64,000 nucleotides of DNA from Subdoligranulum variabile (GTDB lineage Bacteria; Bacillota; Clostridia; Oscillospirales; Ruminococcaceae), in assembly GCF_025152575.1 (NCBI RefSeq), contig NZ_CP102293.1:124001-188000 (forward strand), read 5' to 3'. Position numbers and translations under genes: made by a program. The notes under the pieces are model-generated. The model was not told where the DNA came from. It saw only the letters and a list, made by a program, of their open reading frames with translations, and ran no database searches. This document shows positions 41,801 through 49,910 of this stretch, piece by piece. Within the stretch, counting starts at the first letter, position 1, and each line of letters begins with the position of its first letter.

Positions 41801-41994
41801 AGTCCCAACCCAGCCAGCAGGACGCTGCGAAGCAGATTGGGCGTTTCAGCACGGCGCTGGGCGCGCCGGGACGGTGCTTTTTTCCCGCGGGCAGAGGAGG
41901 AGCGACTGCTCGAGCTGCGGGAACGAGAGGAAGAACTGCGGCTGGCCGAAGATTTTCGCTTGCTGCTGTTCTTTCCGGAACGAGATTGTGCCAT
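38842..41994 (-). CDS. ftsK: DNA translocase FtsK/SpoIIIE
   Basis: A 1,050-residue DNA motor. A Ser/Arg/Lys-rich N-terminal tail precedes four hydrophobic segments (about residues 55-190). A long Pro/Ala/Glu-rich linker (about 200-530) follows. The motor domain has Walker A ([13 protein letters not shown]), Walker B ([11 protein letters not shown]) and [23 protein letters not shown]. A gamma winged-helix domain ([24 protein letters not shown]) reads KOPS-like polarity sequences. The ATG of MAQSRSGKN has GAGGGG upstream. Position next to tepA matches Bacillus spoIIIE. It would clear chromosomes from septa in division or sporulation. Confidence 0.95.
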   Translation of the reverse strand: [1050 protein letters not shown]

Positions 41995-42097
41995 ATTGAA
42001 TAATACCCCTCTGAGTAGATGCTTTATAAAATAAGTAGGCTCATCAGCCAAACGGACATTCAGGTTTTATTTTATCACGAATGCGGGGGGTTGTAAA

Positions 42098-42130
42098 TGA
42101 AAAATGCGGAACTGCTTTTCGTTCCGCATT
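42098..42130 (-). terminator. Terminator of tepA
   Basis: AATGCGGAAC and GTTCCGCATT form a perfect 10-bp stem with an 8-base loop. It lies 11 bases after the tepA stop and before ftsK, with TTTCATTT following on the minus strand. Confidence 0.7.
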
Positions 42131-42141
42131 GGCTATTTTGC

Positions 42142-42861
42142 TTATTTTTTTCTTTCGATCTCCCGATACAGATAGCCCAGCGCATCTGAAAGCCCCCCCA
42201 GTTCGTCGATCAGGCCTTCTTCCACCGCCTGGCGCCCATCCAGCACCGTACCCATATCCATGACCAACTCTCCGGTATTGTGCATCAGTGTTGTAAAACG
42301 CCTCGCTGTAATGCCGGAGTGCCCCGCGACAAAGCCCACAATACGTTCCTGCATCTGTTCAAAATAGCGTAACGTCTGCGGTACCCCCAGCACCATGCCG
42401 GAATGTCGTACCGGGTGCACTGTCATGGTGGCCGTCGGAACAATAAAGCTGCGACGGGCGGATACTGCCAGCGGAATGCCGATGGAATGGCCGCCCCCCA
42501 GCACCAGTGTGGCACTGGGTTTGCTGACCCCCGCGATCAGCTCCGCCAGCGCAAGACCTGCTTCCACATCACCGCCCACCGTATTGAGAATCACGAGAAG
42601 CCCCTCGATCTCCGGGTCTTCCTCAATGTCCACAAGTTGTGGAATCACATGCTCATATTTGGTTGTTTTCTGGCTGTCCGGTGCCAGCGTATGTCCTTCA
42701 ATGGTTCCGATAACCGTCAGGCAATGAATGGCATGCCGTCCCTTGGTCGCCGGGACAATCCCATCTTCGGTGATCAAATCGTGCTCCAGCCGCTTGAGTG
42801 CGGCAGTTTCTGTAGGATTAAGCCTGGTTTTTTCCTTGGATTTTTTGGAAGTTGGTTCCAT
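42142..42861 (-). CDS. ClpP-class serine protease TepA-like
   Basis: A 239-residue ClpP/crotonase-fold protease like Bacillus TepA/YmfB. After a charged N-terminus, LLVILNTVGGDVEAGLALAELI gives the oxyanion region, LVLGGGHSIGIPLAVSARR contains the candidate nucleophile serine, and TVHPVRHSG the histidine. ClpP itself has GxSAS and is smaller. The adjacency to ftsK/spoIIIE is the Bacillus arrangement. TepA has been linked to protein export and spore proteins in Bacillus; the function here is inferred. Confidence 0.86.
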   Translation of the reverse strand: MEPTSKKSKEKTRLNPTETAALKRLEHDLITEDGIVPATKGRHAIHCLTVIGTIEGHTLAPDSQKTTKYEHVIPQLVDIEEDPEIEGLLVILNTVGGDVEAGLALAELIAGVSKPSATLVLGGGHSIGIPLAVSARRSFIVPTATMTVHPVRHSGMVLGVPQTLRYFEQMQERIVGFVAGHSGITARRFTTLMHNTGELVMDMGTVLDGRQAVEEGLIDELGGLSDALGYLYREIERKK

Positions 42862-43063
42862 ATACCGATACAGCCCCTTTCACGATACCATCTTTTTAAC
42901 AGTGTACCCCTGGCTGCGCCGCCCTATGCACGGCTTTTCTAGGCAAATATGTTTCTTTTTCTTCTCGATTTTTGTTCCCAATGAAAAAAGCGCAAGAAAA
43001 TTGTCCTGTTTTCGCTGTAAAGCATCGTTGTTGAACAGTTTTTTAAAAAACTTAGATAAAAAA

Positions 43064-43092
43064 TTGACAAGTTCGCGGATAGTATTTATAAT
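43064..43092 (+). promoter_or_regulatory. Consensus promoter of rex-tdk
   Basis: Perfect TTGACA (43064-43069) and TATAAT (43087-43092) with a 17-base spacer. An imperfect palindromic run (TTGTTGAACAGTTTTTTAA, about 43028-43046) lies just upstream and weakly resembles a Rex operator. Confidence 0.85.
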
Positions 43093-43164
43093 AAATTATA
43101 AAAATGCGTATTGCAAATTTTGCCTGGCAGCACAGCTGCCGGCACATTGTGAGGTATTTTCATC

Positions 43165-43803
43165 ATGGGGGTTCAAAATAAAGTTTCCCTGCCGGTCATC
43201 AAGCGACTGCCCAAGTACTACCGCTATCTGACCAATCTGTCTGCCGACGGTAAGGAAAAAATTTCGTCCAGCGAATTGGCGCATATGATGGGCACCACCG
43301 CCAGTCAGGTCCGGCAGGACTTCAACTGCTTCGGCGGTTTTGGCCAACAGGGTATCGGCTACAAAGTGGATGTGTTGCGCGCGGAAATCGGCAAACTGTT
43401 GTTTGGCGATGGTGAACGTCTGCCCACCATCCTAATCGGTGCCGGCCATCTGGGTTCAGCCGTGTCCAGCTTTATCAGCCGGGACACCAATGGCTATCGT
43501 CTGATCGGTGTCTTTGACATCAACCCCGATCTATTCGGCAAGGAAATGTCCGGGGTGCCCATTTTGCCGCTGCACACCTTGTCGGATTTTTGTGCCCAGC
43601 ACCATCCCGAGGTGGCCGTTTTGTGTGTACCGCGTCAGAGTGCCATTGATCTGGCCGGGGATCTTGTCTCCTACGGCATTCATGGCGTATGGAACTTCAG
43701 CCACTATGATCTGTCGGTGGAATACCCCGAACTGACAGTGGAGAATGTCCATCTGGGCGACAGCCTGATGAGCCTTGGCTATCGGCTGCGCAACAAAGAG
43801 TAA
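43165..43803 (+). CDS. rex: Redox-sensing transcriptional repressor Rex
   Basis: A 212-residue NADH/NAD+-sensing repressor. The N-terminal winged helix (VIKRLPKYYRYL, SSSELAHMMGTTASQVRQDFNCFGGFGQQGIGY) binds operators, and the Rossmann domain (ILIGAGHLGSAV, then GVFDINPDLFG) binds NAD(H). A C-terminal helix (LGDSLMSLGYRL) completes the domain-swapped dimer. It represses fermentative and anaerobic genes at high NAD+. Start ATG at 43165 behind a consensus promoter; tdk follows by 17 bases. Confidence 0.96.
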   Translation: MGVQNKVSLPVIKRLPKYYRYLTNLSADGKEKISSSELAHMMGTTASQVRQDFNCFGGFGQQGIGYKVDVLRAEIGKLLFGDGERLPTILIGAGHLGSAVSSFISRDTNGYRLIGVFDINPDLFGKEMSGVPILPLHTLSDFCAQHHPEVAVLCVPRQSAIDLAGDLVSYGIHGVWNFSHYDLSVEYPELTVENVHLGDSLMSLGYRLRNKE

Positions 43804-43820
43804 CGGAGGATCGTCCCCTT

Positions 43821-44435
43821 ATGGCCAAATTATACTTCCGCTATGGTGCCATGAACAGCGGCAAAACCACGGCTCTGATGCAAGTAGCCTACAATTATAA
43901 AGAGCGCGGCATGCGTGTCCTGATCCTCAAGCCTGCCATCGATACCAAAGGGCAGGATTCCATTGTTTCCCGCCTGGGCATCAGTTGTAAAGTAGACAAG
44001 CTTGTCACGCCAGACATGAACATTGTAGATCTTGTCAAAGAGGACTCCGCCGCCCGCGGCGCCCCCGCCTGTGTGCTCTGCGATGAAAGTCAGTTCTTCA
44101 CGCCTGAACAGGCAGAGCAGCTGTTTCTGGTCACGGTAGATCTTGGTATCCCGGTGATCTGCTATGGGCTGCGGGCCGATTTTATGATGCGCGGATTTCC
44201 GGGTTCCACCCGCCTGTTGGAACTCGCACACACCATCGAAGAGCTCAAAACCATCTGTGCCTGCGGACGAAAAGCGATCTGCAACGGGCGCAAGGTCAAC
44301 GGAGAATTCGTATTTGAAGGCGCACAGGTTGCCATCGACACCGTCGACAATGTGGAGTATCAAAGCCTTTGTCCACAGTGCTGGTACCGTGAGTACCGAG
44401 CCTTTTTGAAACGGCACGGAAAGCAGGAATCGTAA
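43821..44435 (+). CDS. tdk: Thymidine kinase
   Basis: A 204-residue type II thymidine kinase of the pyrimidine salvage pathway. P-loop GAMNSGKTT at residues 9-17, Walker B-like CVLCDESQFF, VICYGLRADFMMRGFPGS (lasso entry) and zinc cysteines CAC...CPQC in the C-terminal half. GGAGG lies upstream. It is co-transcribed with rex and shares a bidirectional terminator with the convergent AraC gene. Confidence 0.96.
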   Translation: MAKLYFRYGAMNSGKTTALMQVAYNYKERGMRVLILKPAIDTKGQDSIVSRLGISCKVDKLVTPDMNIVDLVKEDSAARGAPACVLCDESQFFTPEQAEQLFLVTVDLGIPVICYGLRADFMMRGFPGSTRLLELAHTIEELKTICACGRKAICNGRKVNGEFVFEGAQVAIDTVDNVEYQSLCPQCWYREYRAFLKRHGKQES

Positions 44436-44436
44436 A

Positions 44437-44482
44437 AAACCACCTTCCCCGGAGGTACAGAACCCCGGGGAAGGTGGTTTTT
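44437..44482. terminator. Bidirectional terminator between tdk and the AraC gene
   Basis: AAAACCACCTTCCCCGG and CCGGGGAAGGTGGTTTTT form a long stem with A and T tracts on both sides. It touches both stop codons. Confidence 0.9.
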
Positions 44483-45344
44483 ATTTATTGATTCTTTTGT
44501 ACTGCTGACGATATTGCTGCGGAGACAAGCCCGTGGCGTCCTTGAAAACCCGGCGAAAGTGGGCCGTCGTCATAAATCCCGTTTGTCCTGCCACAGAAGA
44601 AATGCTTTCACCGGATTTTTCGATCAGATTTTGGGCCGCCTTGATGCGCACCCCGTTGATATATTCGATCAGACTCAGGTTGGTGGATTTTTTGAACAGG
44701 CGGCTGAGATAATAGGGACTGATATAAAACTGGCTGGCAATTCCGGTCAGGGTGAGCTTTTCGGCATAATGCTGGGCGATGTAAGCCTGAATCTGTTCCA
44801 CAATGTGATTGCTCACCCGCCCTTTTTCGCCCCCCTGGCACTGTTGCTGCACGCACAGCGCTTTCAGTTCCAACAGCAACGTCGCCAGCAACATGGCGCG
44901 CAGAGCCTGATCCTCCGGGGAAGTCTCCCCTTCCAGATCCAGCATCTGCTGCAAAATACTTTGAATGTGATTCTGCTGCTTGACGGTGATCGCCGACAAA
45001 AGATGATTTCTTTCGTCGGTCAGAAAGGAAAAGAAATCCACTTCTGGAAACGCCGCGGCCACCTTTTCCAGGTATTCCCGGCTGAAATTCACAACAATTC
45101 GGCTGGAGGGCGAGTCTCCCAGGGAAGCCGTCTTGTGGATCTGGTTCTCACCGATCATAACCACGCTGCCTGCGTTGACAATGTAAGCAGCACCTTCCAC
45201 AAAATAGCGGCAAGTGCCGGCAATTTCGTAATAGATTTCAAACTTGTGATGAATATGGAAGCTCGGCATATCGGGACCTTTGTCCCGATCAAGCCGCTCA
45301 ATGAAGAAATCCGTTTGCGGACAGTAGGTATATTCCGAAACCAT
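44481..45344 (-). CDS. AraC-family transcriptional regulator
   Basis: A 287-residue regulator. The N-terminal cupin-like sensor domain has MPSFHIHHKFEIYYEIAG, and a GSVVMIGENQIHKTAS strand. The C-terminal double helix-turn-helix spans about 185-285 (YISPYYLSRLFKKSTNLSLIEYINGVRIKAAQNLIEKS, GFMTTAHFRRVFKDATGLSPQQYRQQ). The ATG at 45344 has AGAGGT 5 bases upstream; the longer upstream frame has no such site. The sensor type suggests a small sugar or related ligand. No target operon is adjacent. Confidence 0.9.
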   Translation of the reverse strand: MVSEYTYCPQTDFFIERLDRDKGPDMPSFHIHHKFEIYYEIAGTCRYFVEGAAYIVNAGSVVMIGENQIHKTASLGDSPSSRIVVNFSREYLEKVAAAFPEVDFFSFLTDERNHLLSAITVKQQNHIQSILQQMLDLEGETSPEDQALRAMLLATLLLELKALCVQQQCQGGEKGRVSNHIVEQIQAYIAQHYAEKLTLTGIASQFYISPYYLSRLFKKSTNLSLIEYINGVRIKAAQNLIEKSGESISSVAGQTGFMTTAHFRRVFKDATGLSPQQYRQQYKRINK

Positions 45345-45450
45345 TGCAAACCTCTTTCGCTGAATCGCCTGCACCGCGATCCGACCTTTTTTGCCATTTT
45401 TATTAGGATAGCACTTTTTTTGCACGTTTTCAAATGGGGAATCTTTTTCC

Positions 45451-45486
45451 AAAAGAAAAGGAGCCGGGAAAATCTCCCGACTCCTG
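45451..45486 (-). terminator. Terminator of htpG
   Basis: AGGAGTCGGGA and TCCCGGCTCCT pair with one mismatch around a short loop, followed by TTTCTTTT on the minus strand, 15 bases after the htpG stop. Confidence 0.75.
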
Positions 45487-45500
45487 ATACAAAAGAGGAA

Positions 45501-47402
45501 TTACTTCATCAGCCCGCAGACCAGCTGCGCATACGCCACAGGATCCTCGATGGGCAACCCGGCAATCAGCAGTGCCTGATCATAGAGCAGCTCGGCGTAC
45601 TTGCCAACTTTCTCGGTGTCACCGGCCTCATGGGCAGCCTTGAGCGCGGCGAATACCGCATGGGAAGGATTGAGTTCCAGCACCTTGGTGCTCTCCACGC
45701 CCTCACCATTGGGCATCTTGCGCAACACCTTTTCCATCTCCATGGAGATGCCGCCTTCGCTGGACAGCGTCACCGGATGCTCCTTCAGCGTAGGATTGAC
45801 CTTGACTTCCTTGACCTTGCCGTTCAGAGCCTTTTTGATTTCTTCAAAGAGATCCTTGTTCTCGGTGGCAGTCTCTTCCGCCGCCTTCTTTTCCTCTTCA
45901 GTCTCCAGACCCAGATCACCGGAGTTGATGTTCTTGAACTCCTTCTCCTTGTAGTCCCGCATCATCTGCAGGCAGAACTCATCCACATCCTCGGTGCAAA
46001 GCAGCAGATCATATCCCTTGCTCAGAACAAGCTGTGCATTGGGCAGTTTGCCCAGACGGTCGGTATCATCGCCGGCCGCGTAATAGATGCACTTCTGGTC
46101 TTCCGGCATCTTCTCAATATACTCATCCAGCGTCACCAGCTTCTGCTCCTTGGCAGAGTAGAAAAGCAACAGATCCGCCAGCAGATCCTTGTGCATACCA
46201 TAATCGCCGTAGATACCGAACTTGATCTGGCGGCCAAAGGCTTTCCAGAAGGTTTCATATTTATCGCGGTCATTCACCAGCATCGCATGCAGTTCGTTCT
46301 TGATTTTCTTCTCCAAACTGTTGCGCATCAGCTTGAGCTGGCTATCTTTCTGCAGCGTTTCACGGCTGATATTCAGGCTCAGGTCCTCACTGTCCACCAC
46401 ACCCTTGACAAAGCTGAAGTAATCCGGCAGCAGATCGGCACACTTCTCCATGATCATAACACCGGAAGCATACAGCGCCAGCCCTTTTTCGTACTCCTTG
46501 GTGTAGTAGTCATACGGGGTGCGGCCAGGGATAAACAGCAATGCCGTATAGGTTGCGGTGCCTTCAGTCCGGCTGGTAATGACCCGCAGCGGATCCGAGT
46601 AATCCATAAACTTGCTCTTGTAGAACTCGTTATAGTCCTCGTCCTTGACCTCACTCTTGGGACGTTTCCAGATGGGCACCATGCTGTTCAGGGTCTCCAG
46701 CTCGGTGTAGGTCTCGTACTCCGGCTTGTAATCATCCCCGGCGTCCTCCGGCTTCGGTTTCTGCCGGGATTTCTCGCGGTACACCGTGATGGGGAAATGG
46801 ATGTAATCGCTGTATTTCTTGACAAGACCCGCCAGTGTGTACTCATCCAGATACTCACTGTATTTTTCAGTATCGGTATCTTCCTTGAGTACCAGAATGA
46901 TGTCCGTACCCACATCATCCTTTTCGGCTTCAGTCAGCGTATAGCCTTCCACGCCTTTGGACTCCCACTGCCAGGCGGTATCCTCGCCCTGAGCGCGAGA
47001 AATGACCGTCACCTTGCTGGCTACCATGAACGCAGAATAGAAGCCGACGCCAAACTGACCAATAATGTCGATATTGTCGCTCTGGTTCTCGGTCTTGAAG
47101 TCCAAAGAACCGGATTTTGCAATGGTACCCAGATTCTTTTCCAGCTCATCCTTGGTCATGCCGATGCCGTTATCACTGATGGTGAGGGTACGGCTGTCCT
47201 TATCCGGCTGGATGTGAATCTTCAGGTCCTCCTTGGTAATCCCGATGGAAGTATCGGTCAGACTCTTGAAGTAGCGCTTGTCGCAGGCATCCGATGCATT
47301 GGAAATCAATTCACGCAGAAAAATTTCACGGTTGGTATAGATAGAGTTGATCATCAGGTCGAGCAGTTTTTTGCTTTCGGCCTTGAACTGACGCATTGCC
47401 AT
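45501..47402 (-). CDS. htpG: Hsp90-family chaperone HtpG
   Basis: A 633-residue bacterial Hsp90. The N-terminal GHKL ATPase domain has LRELISNASDACDK, TLTISDNGIGMT and GQFGVGFYSAFMVA. The middle domain (VPIWKRPKSEVKDEDYNEFYK, LNISRETLQ) and C-terminal dimerisation domain follow. The ATG of MAMRQFKAE has GAGGTC about 9 bases upstream. A CIRCE operator and promoter lie immediately upstream, so HrcA rather than the class III system known in Bacillus probably controls it. Confidence 0.96.
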   Translation of the reverse strand: MAMRQFKAESKKLLDLMINSIYTNREIFLRELISNASDACDKRYFKSLTDTSIGITKEDLKIHIQPDKDSRTLTISDNGIGMTKDELEKNLGTIAKSGSLDFKTENQSDNIDIIGQFGVGFYSAFMVASKVTVISRAQGEDTAWQWESKGVEGYTLTEAEKDDVGTDIILVLKEDTDTEKYSEYLDEYTLAGLVKKYSDYIHFPITVYREKSRQKPKPEDAGDDYKPEYETYTELETLNSMVPIWKRPKSEVKDEDYNEFYKSKFMDYSDPLRVITSRTEGTATYTALLFIPGRTPYDYYTKEYEKGLALYASGVMIMEKCADLLPDYFSFVKGVVDSEDLSLNISRETLQKDSQLKLMRNSLEKKIKNELHAMLVNDRDKYETFWKAFGRQIKFGIYGDYGMHKDLLADLLLFYSAKEQKLVTLDEYIEKMPEDQKCIYYAAGDDTDRLGKLPNAQLVLSKGYDLLLCTEDVDEFCLQMMRDYKEKEFKNINSGDLGLETEEEKKAAEETATENKDLFEEIKKALNGKVKEVKVNPTLKEHPVTLSSEGGISMEMEKVLRKMPNGEGVESTKVLELNPSHAVFAALKAAHEAGDTEKVGKYAELLYDQALLIAGLPIEDPVAYAQLVCGLMK

Positions 47403-47428
47403 AAAATATGACCTCGCTTTTGGTTGAA

Positions 47429-47455
47429 TTAGCACTCTTTGTTTTTAACTGCTAA
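47429..47455 (-). promoter_or_regulatory. CIRCE (HrcA) operator upstream of htpG
   Basis: TTAGCACTC, 9 bases, then AACTGCTAA: one perfect and one 7-of-9 half-site with the exact 9-9-9 geometry of CIRCE. A further perfect half-site TTAGCACTC lies at 47463-47471. It sits between the promoter and the start codon, so HrcA bound there would block transcription. Confidence 0.8.
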
Positions 47456-47459
47456 TGGT

Positions 47460-47488
47460 AGTTTAGCACTCTTTTCCGCAATGTGCAA
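47460..47488 (-). promoter_or_regulatory. Promoter of htpG with an extra CIRCE half-site
   Basis: TTGCAC (47483-47488) and TAAACT (47460-47465) with a 17-base spacer. The half-site TTAGCACTC at 47463-47471 overlaps the -10 box. Confidence 0.6.
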
Positions 47489-47550
47489 GTCTTTCTTGGG
47501 CATTTAACAAAAATTTTAAAATCCCACTGCGAAAAAAACGTGTTTTCCTC

Positions 47551-47579
47551 TTTTCAAATGCCTGGAATTGGGGTATTCT
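47551..47579 (+). promoter_or_regulatory. Possible promoter of the redox protein-esterase-dehydrogenase operon
   Basis: TTTTCA (47551-47556) and TATTCT (47574-47579) with a 17-base spacer. The match is moderate. Confidence 0.45.
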
Positions 47580-47622
47580 GTACTTGGATTTTCTATCAAA
47601 CAAAAAGGATTGTGATGCAACC

Positions 47623-48084
47623 ATGTCGGTATATGGAGACAAAGCCTACGAGGCTTTTTTTAAAGGCTACAACTGCAGCCAGTGCGTTGCGCTGGCTTTC
47701 GCTTCCGAAATGGGCCTGACCGAAGAGCAAGCACTGAAACTGGCTTCCGGATTCGGCGGCGGGTTCGGCCGCATGCGGGAAGTGTGCGGTGCCTTTTCCG
47801 GTATTACGCTGGTCTTGGGGGCACTCTACGGCAACACCGACCCTGCCAAAAAGACTCAGACGTACACGGAAATTCAGGCGCTGGCTGAACAGTACAAGGA
47901 GCGCAACGGCGGTGGAAGCATCATCTGCCGGGAGCTCCTGGGCCTGAAACAGGCAGAGGGCACCCCCGTTGCCAGCGCGAGAACCCCGGAATACTACAAA
48001 AAGCGCCCCTGTCCCGAACTTGTACGGCTGGCCGCAGATATCATGGCAGAATACATAGAGCAACACCCTTTGGAGCAGAAATAA
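47623..48084 (+). CDS. C_GCAxxG_C_C family redox protein
   Basis: A 153-residue protein of the C_GCAxxG_C_C (split-Soret-like) family. GYNCSQCVALAFA gives the first cysteine pair, ASGFGGGFGRMREVCGAFSG the glycine-rich cysteine segment, and two further cysteines (IICRELLG and RPCPELVR) complete the pattern. Members are predicted to bind a metal or cofactor in anaerobes; function is unproven. ATG at 47623 is chosen from homology to the usual YGDKAYEAFFKGYNCSQ start; AAGGA lies somewhat far upstream, and an earlier in-frame start at 47584 is possible. Confidence 0.85.
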   Translation: MSVYGDKAYEAFFKGYNCSQCVALAFASEMGLTEEQALKLASGFGGGFGRMREVCGAFSGITLVLGALYGNTDPAKKTQTYTEIQALAEQYKERNGGGSIICRELLGLKQAEGTPVASARTPEYYKKRPCPELVRLAADIMAEYIEQHPLEQK

Positions 48085-48104
48085 CTCAGAAAGGAAGCAC
48101 TTTG

Positions 48105-48905
48105 ATGCAGATTTATCAAAAATCCTTGCCCGGCGGTGCAGTCCTGACCGGTTATCTGCGCGAAGAAACCGCCGAGATGCCCAATTTCAATATCCGCCCC
48201 GCTGTGCTGATCCTGCCGGGCGGAGGATATGAACACTGCAGCACACGTGAGGCAGACCCCGTAGCGATGCAGTTCCTGCAGGCAGGGTATCAGGTTTTTG
48301 TCCTATGCTACACAGTAGCCGCTGCGCCGTTGCGTTGGCAGCCGATGATTGATGCCGCGGGCGCCATCCTGCATCTGCGGCGCAATGCTGCTGCGTTGCG
48401 GATCGATCCTGCCAGAATCGCCGTTTGCGGATTTTCTGCCGGCGGTCATCTGGCAGGCGCCACAGCCATTCTCTGGGATGCCCCTCCTGTTCAACAGGCC
48501 TTGGGCACCACCGGGACAGAGGCCCGCCCTGACGCGGTCATTCTCGCCTATCCCGTGGTCACAGCCGGCGAATTCGCCCATCGCGGAAGCTTCGACAACC
48601 TCGCCGGCAACGACAAGGATCTTCGAGCTGTTTTCAGCCTCGAAAACCAGGTAAAAGAAGGGCTTCCGCCGTTTTTTCTCTGGCACACCGTAGATGACGG
48701 CACCGTTCCCGTTCAGAATTCGCTGCTGCTGGCCCAGGCACTAACAGCACATCACGTTCCTTATGAGCTGCATCTGTTTGCCCATGGCATCCATGGCTCC
48801 AGCACCTGCACGGCAGAAGTCAATTGTTCCAATCCTCACGCTGCCGCCTGGATTGAGCTTTGCACCGAATGGCTGGCAGGAATTTTTCAATATTCCTTGC
48901 GATAA
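48105..48905 (+). CDS. Alpha/beta-hydrolase (acetyl-esterase/BD-FAE-like)
   Basis: A 266-residue cytoplasmic hydrolase. The oxyanion motif PGGGYEHCS near the N-terminus and the nucleophile elbow CGFSAGGHLAG are typical of esterases of the BD-FAE/acetylxylan type. The acid (TVDDGTVPVQNS) and the histidine (FAHGIHGSS) complete the triad. AAAGGA precedes the ATG at 48105; a TTG one codon earlier is possible. Deacetylation of plant oligosaccharides is likely from the family but not shown. It lies between redox genes on one strand. Confidence 0.85.
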   Translation: MQIYQKSLPGGAVLTGYLREETAEMPNFNIRPAVLILPGGGYEHCSTREADPVAMQFLQAGYQVFVLCYTVAAAPLRWQPMIDAAGAILHLRRNAAALRIDPARIAVCGFSAGGHLAGATAILWDAPPVQQALGTTGTEARPDAVILAYPVVTAGEFAHRGSFDNLAGNDKDLRAVFSLENQVKEGLPPFFLWHTVDDGTVPVQNSLLLAQALTAHHVPYELHLFAHGIHGSSTCTAEVNCSNPHAAAWIELCTEWLAGIFQYSLR

Positions 48906-48923
48906 AACAGGAGATGATTTTGC

Positions 48924-49910
48924 ATGAAGATTCTTTTTTATGCACTGCGTCCCTTTGATGAGCTGCAGTACTGTGAACCCAACCGCGAAAAATACGGTAT
49001 CGACTACAAGTGGACCGAGGAAGTTCCCACACCGGAAAATCTGCAGCTGGCTGAAGGCTGTGATGCCGTCAGTACCAATCCCTGCGAAGTGCGCCCCGAA
49101 TATCTGGAGGCTTTTGCAAAAATGGGCGTCAAATATCTGCCCTGCCGCAGCATCGGATACGACCATATCCCGCTGGATGCCGCCAAACGCCTGGGATTAC
49201 GTGTCAGCCACAGCCATTACCCTCCGGAGGGGGTGGCCAACTACACCATTATGCTGATGCTGATGGCCACCCGCAAGATGAACCAAATCATGGTACGGGC
49301 GGCTGCCCAGGACTATTCTTTGCCCGGAAAGATGGGCCACGATCTTTCCAGCTGCACAGTGGGCGTGATCGGCACCGGCAAGATCGGCAGTACGGTAATC
49401 CGTCACCTGTCCGGATTCGGCTGCAAGATCTTGGCCTACGACCTTTATCCGTCCGATGCGGTGCGCCCCTATGCCGAGTATGTTTCTCTGAATGAGTTGT
49501 ATGCCCGCAGCGACGTGATCACTTTGCACCTGAACGCCACGCCGGAAAACCACCATCTCATCAACGCCGAGGCCATCACCAGAATGAAAGACGGCGTTTT
49601 GCTGGTCAATACCGCCCGCGGAACCCTGATCGACTCGGAATCGCTGCTGCAGGGCTTGGAGAGCGGCAAGATCGGCGGTGCCGGCCTGGATGTCGTGGAG
49701 GACGAGAATGGCATCTGCTACTATAACCGTTGTGGCGAGGCGCTGCCAAACCGCGAACTGAATCTGCTGCGCAGTTATCCCAATGTGATCCTCAGCCCCC
49801 ACACCGCTTTCTATACCGATGTGAATGTGGCCAGTATGGTGCAGAGTGCGTTTGAAGCTGTAGCAGATTTCGCCGCCGGGCGCAGCAATCCCTGCGAGGT
49901 ACATCTGTGA
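48924..49910 (+). CDS. D-2-hydroxyacid dehydrogenase (D-lactate dehydrogenase-like)
   Basis: A 328-residue NAD-dependent dehydrogenase. The Rossmann motif is VGVIGTGKIGSTVIRHL, then an acidic residue in ILAYDLYP. Catalytic Arg lies in VNTARGTLIDSESLL, Glu in VVEDENGICYY, and His in ILSPHTAFYTDV. The active site and length fit D-LDH/VanH-type enzymes. AGGAGA precedes the ATG. It shares one base with the next gene. Confidence 0.9.
   Translation: MKILFYALRPFDELQYCEPNREKYGIDYKWTEEVPTPENLQLAEGCDAVSTNPCEVRPEYLEAFAKMGVKYLPCRSIGYDHIPLDAAKRLGLRVSHSHYPPEGVANYTIMLMLMATRKMNQIMVRAAAQDYSLPGKMGHDLSSCTVGVIGTGKIGSTVIRHLSGFGCKILAYDLYPSDAVRPYAEYVSLNELYARSDVITLHLNATPENHHLINAEAITRMKDGVLLVNTARGTLIDSESLLQGLESGKIGGAGLDVVEDENGICYYNRCGEALPNRELNLLRSYPNVILSPHTAFYTDVNVASMVQSAFEAVADFAAGRSNPCEVHL

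Noticed and set aside
43028-43046. Rex operator upstream of rex
   Set aside because: The palindrome is only partial (TTGTTGAA...TTTTTAA), so it is mentioned in the promoter entry but not called as a site.
44514-47411. 965-codon plus-strand frame opposite the AraC gene and htpG
   Set aside because: It runs through two well-defined minus-strand genes and contains no recognisable domain; a shadow frame.
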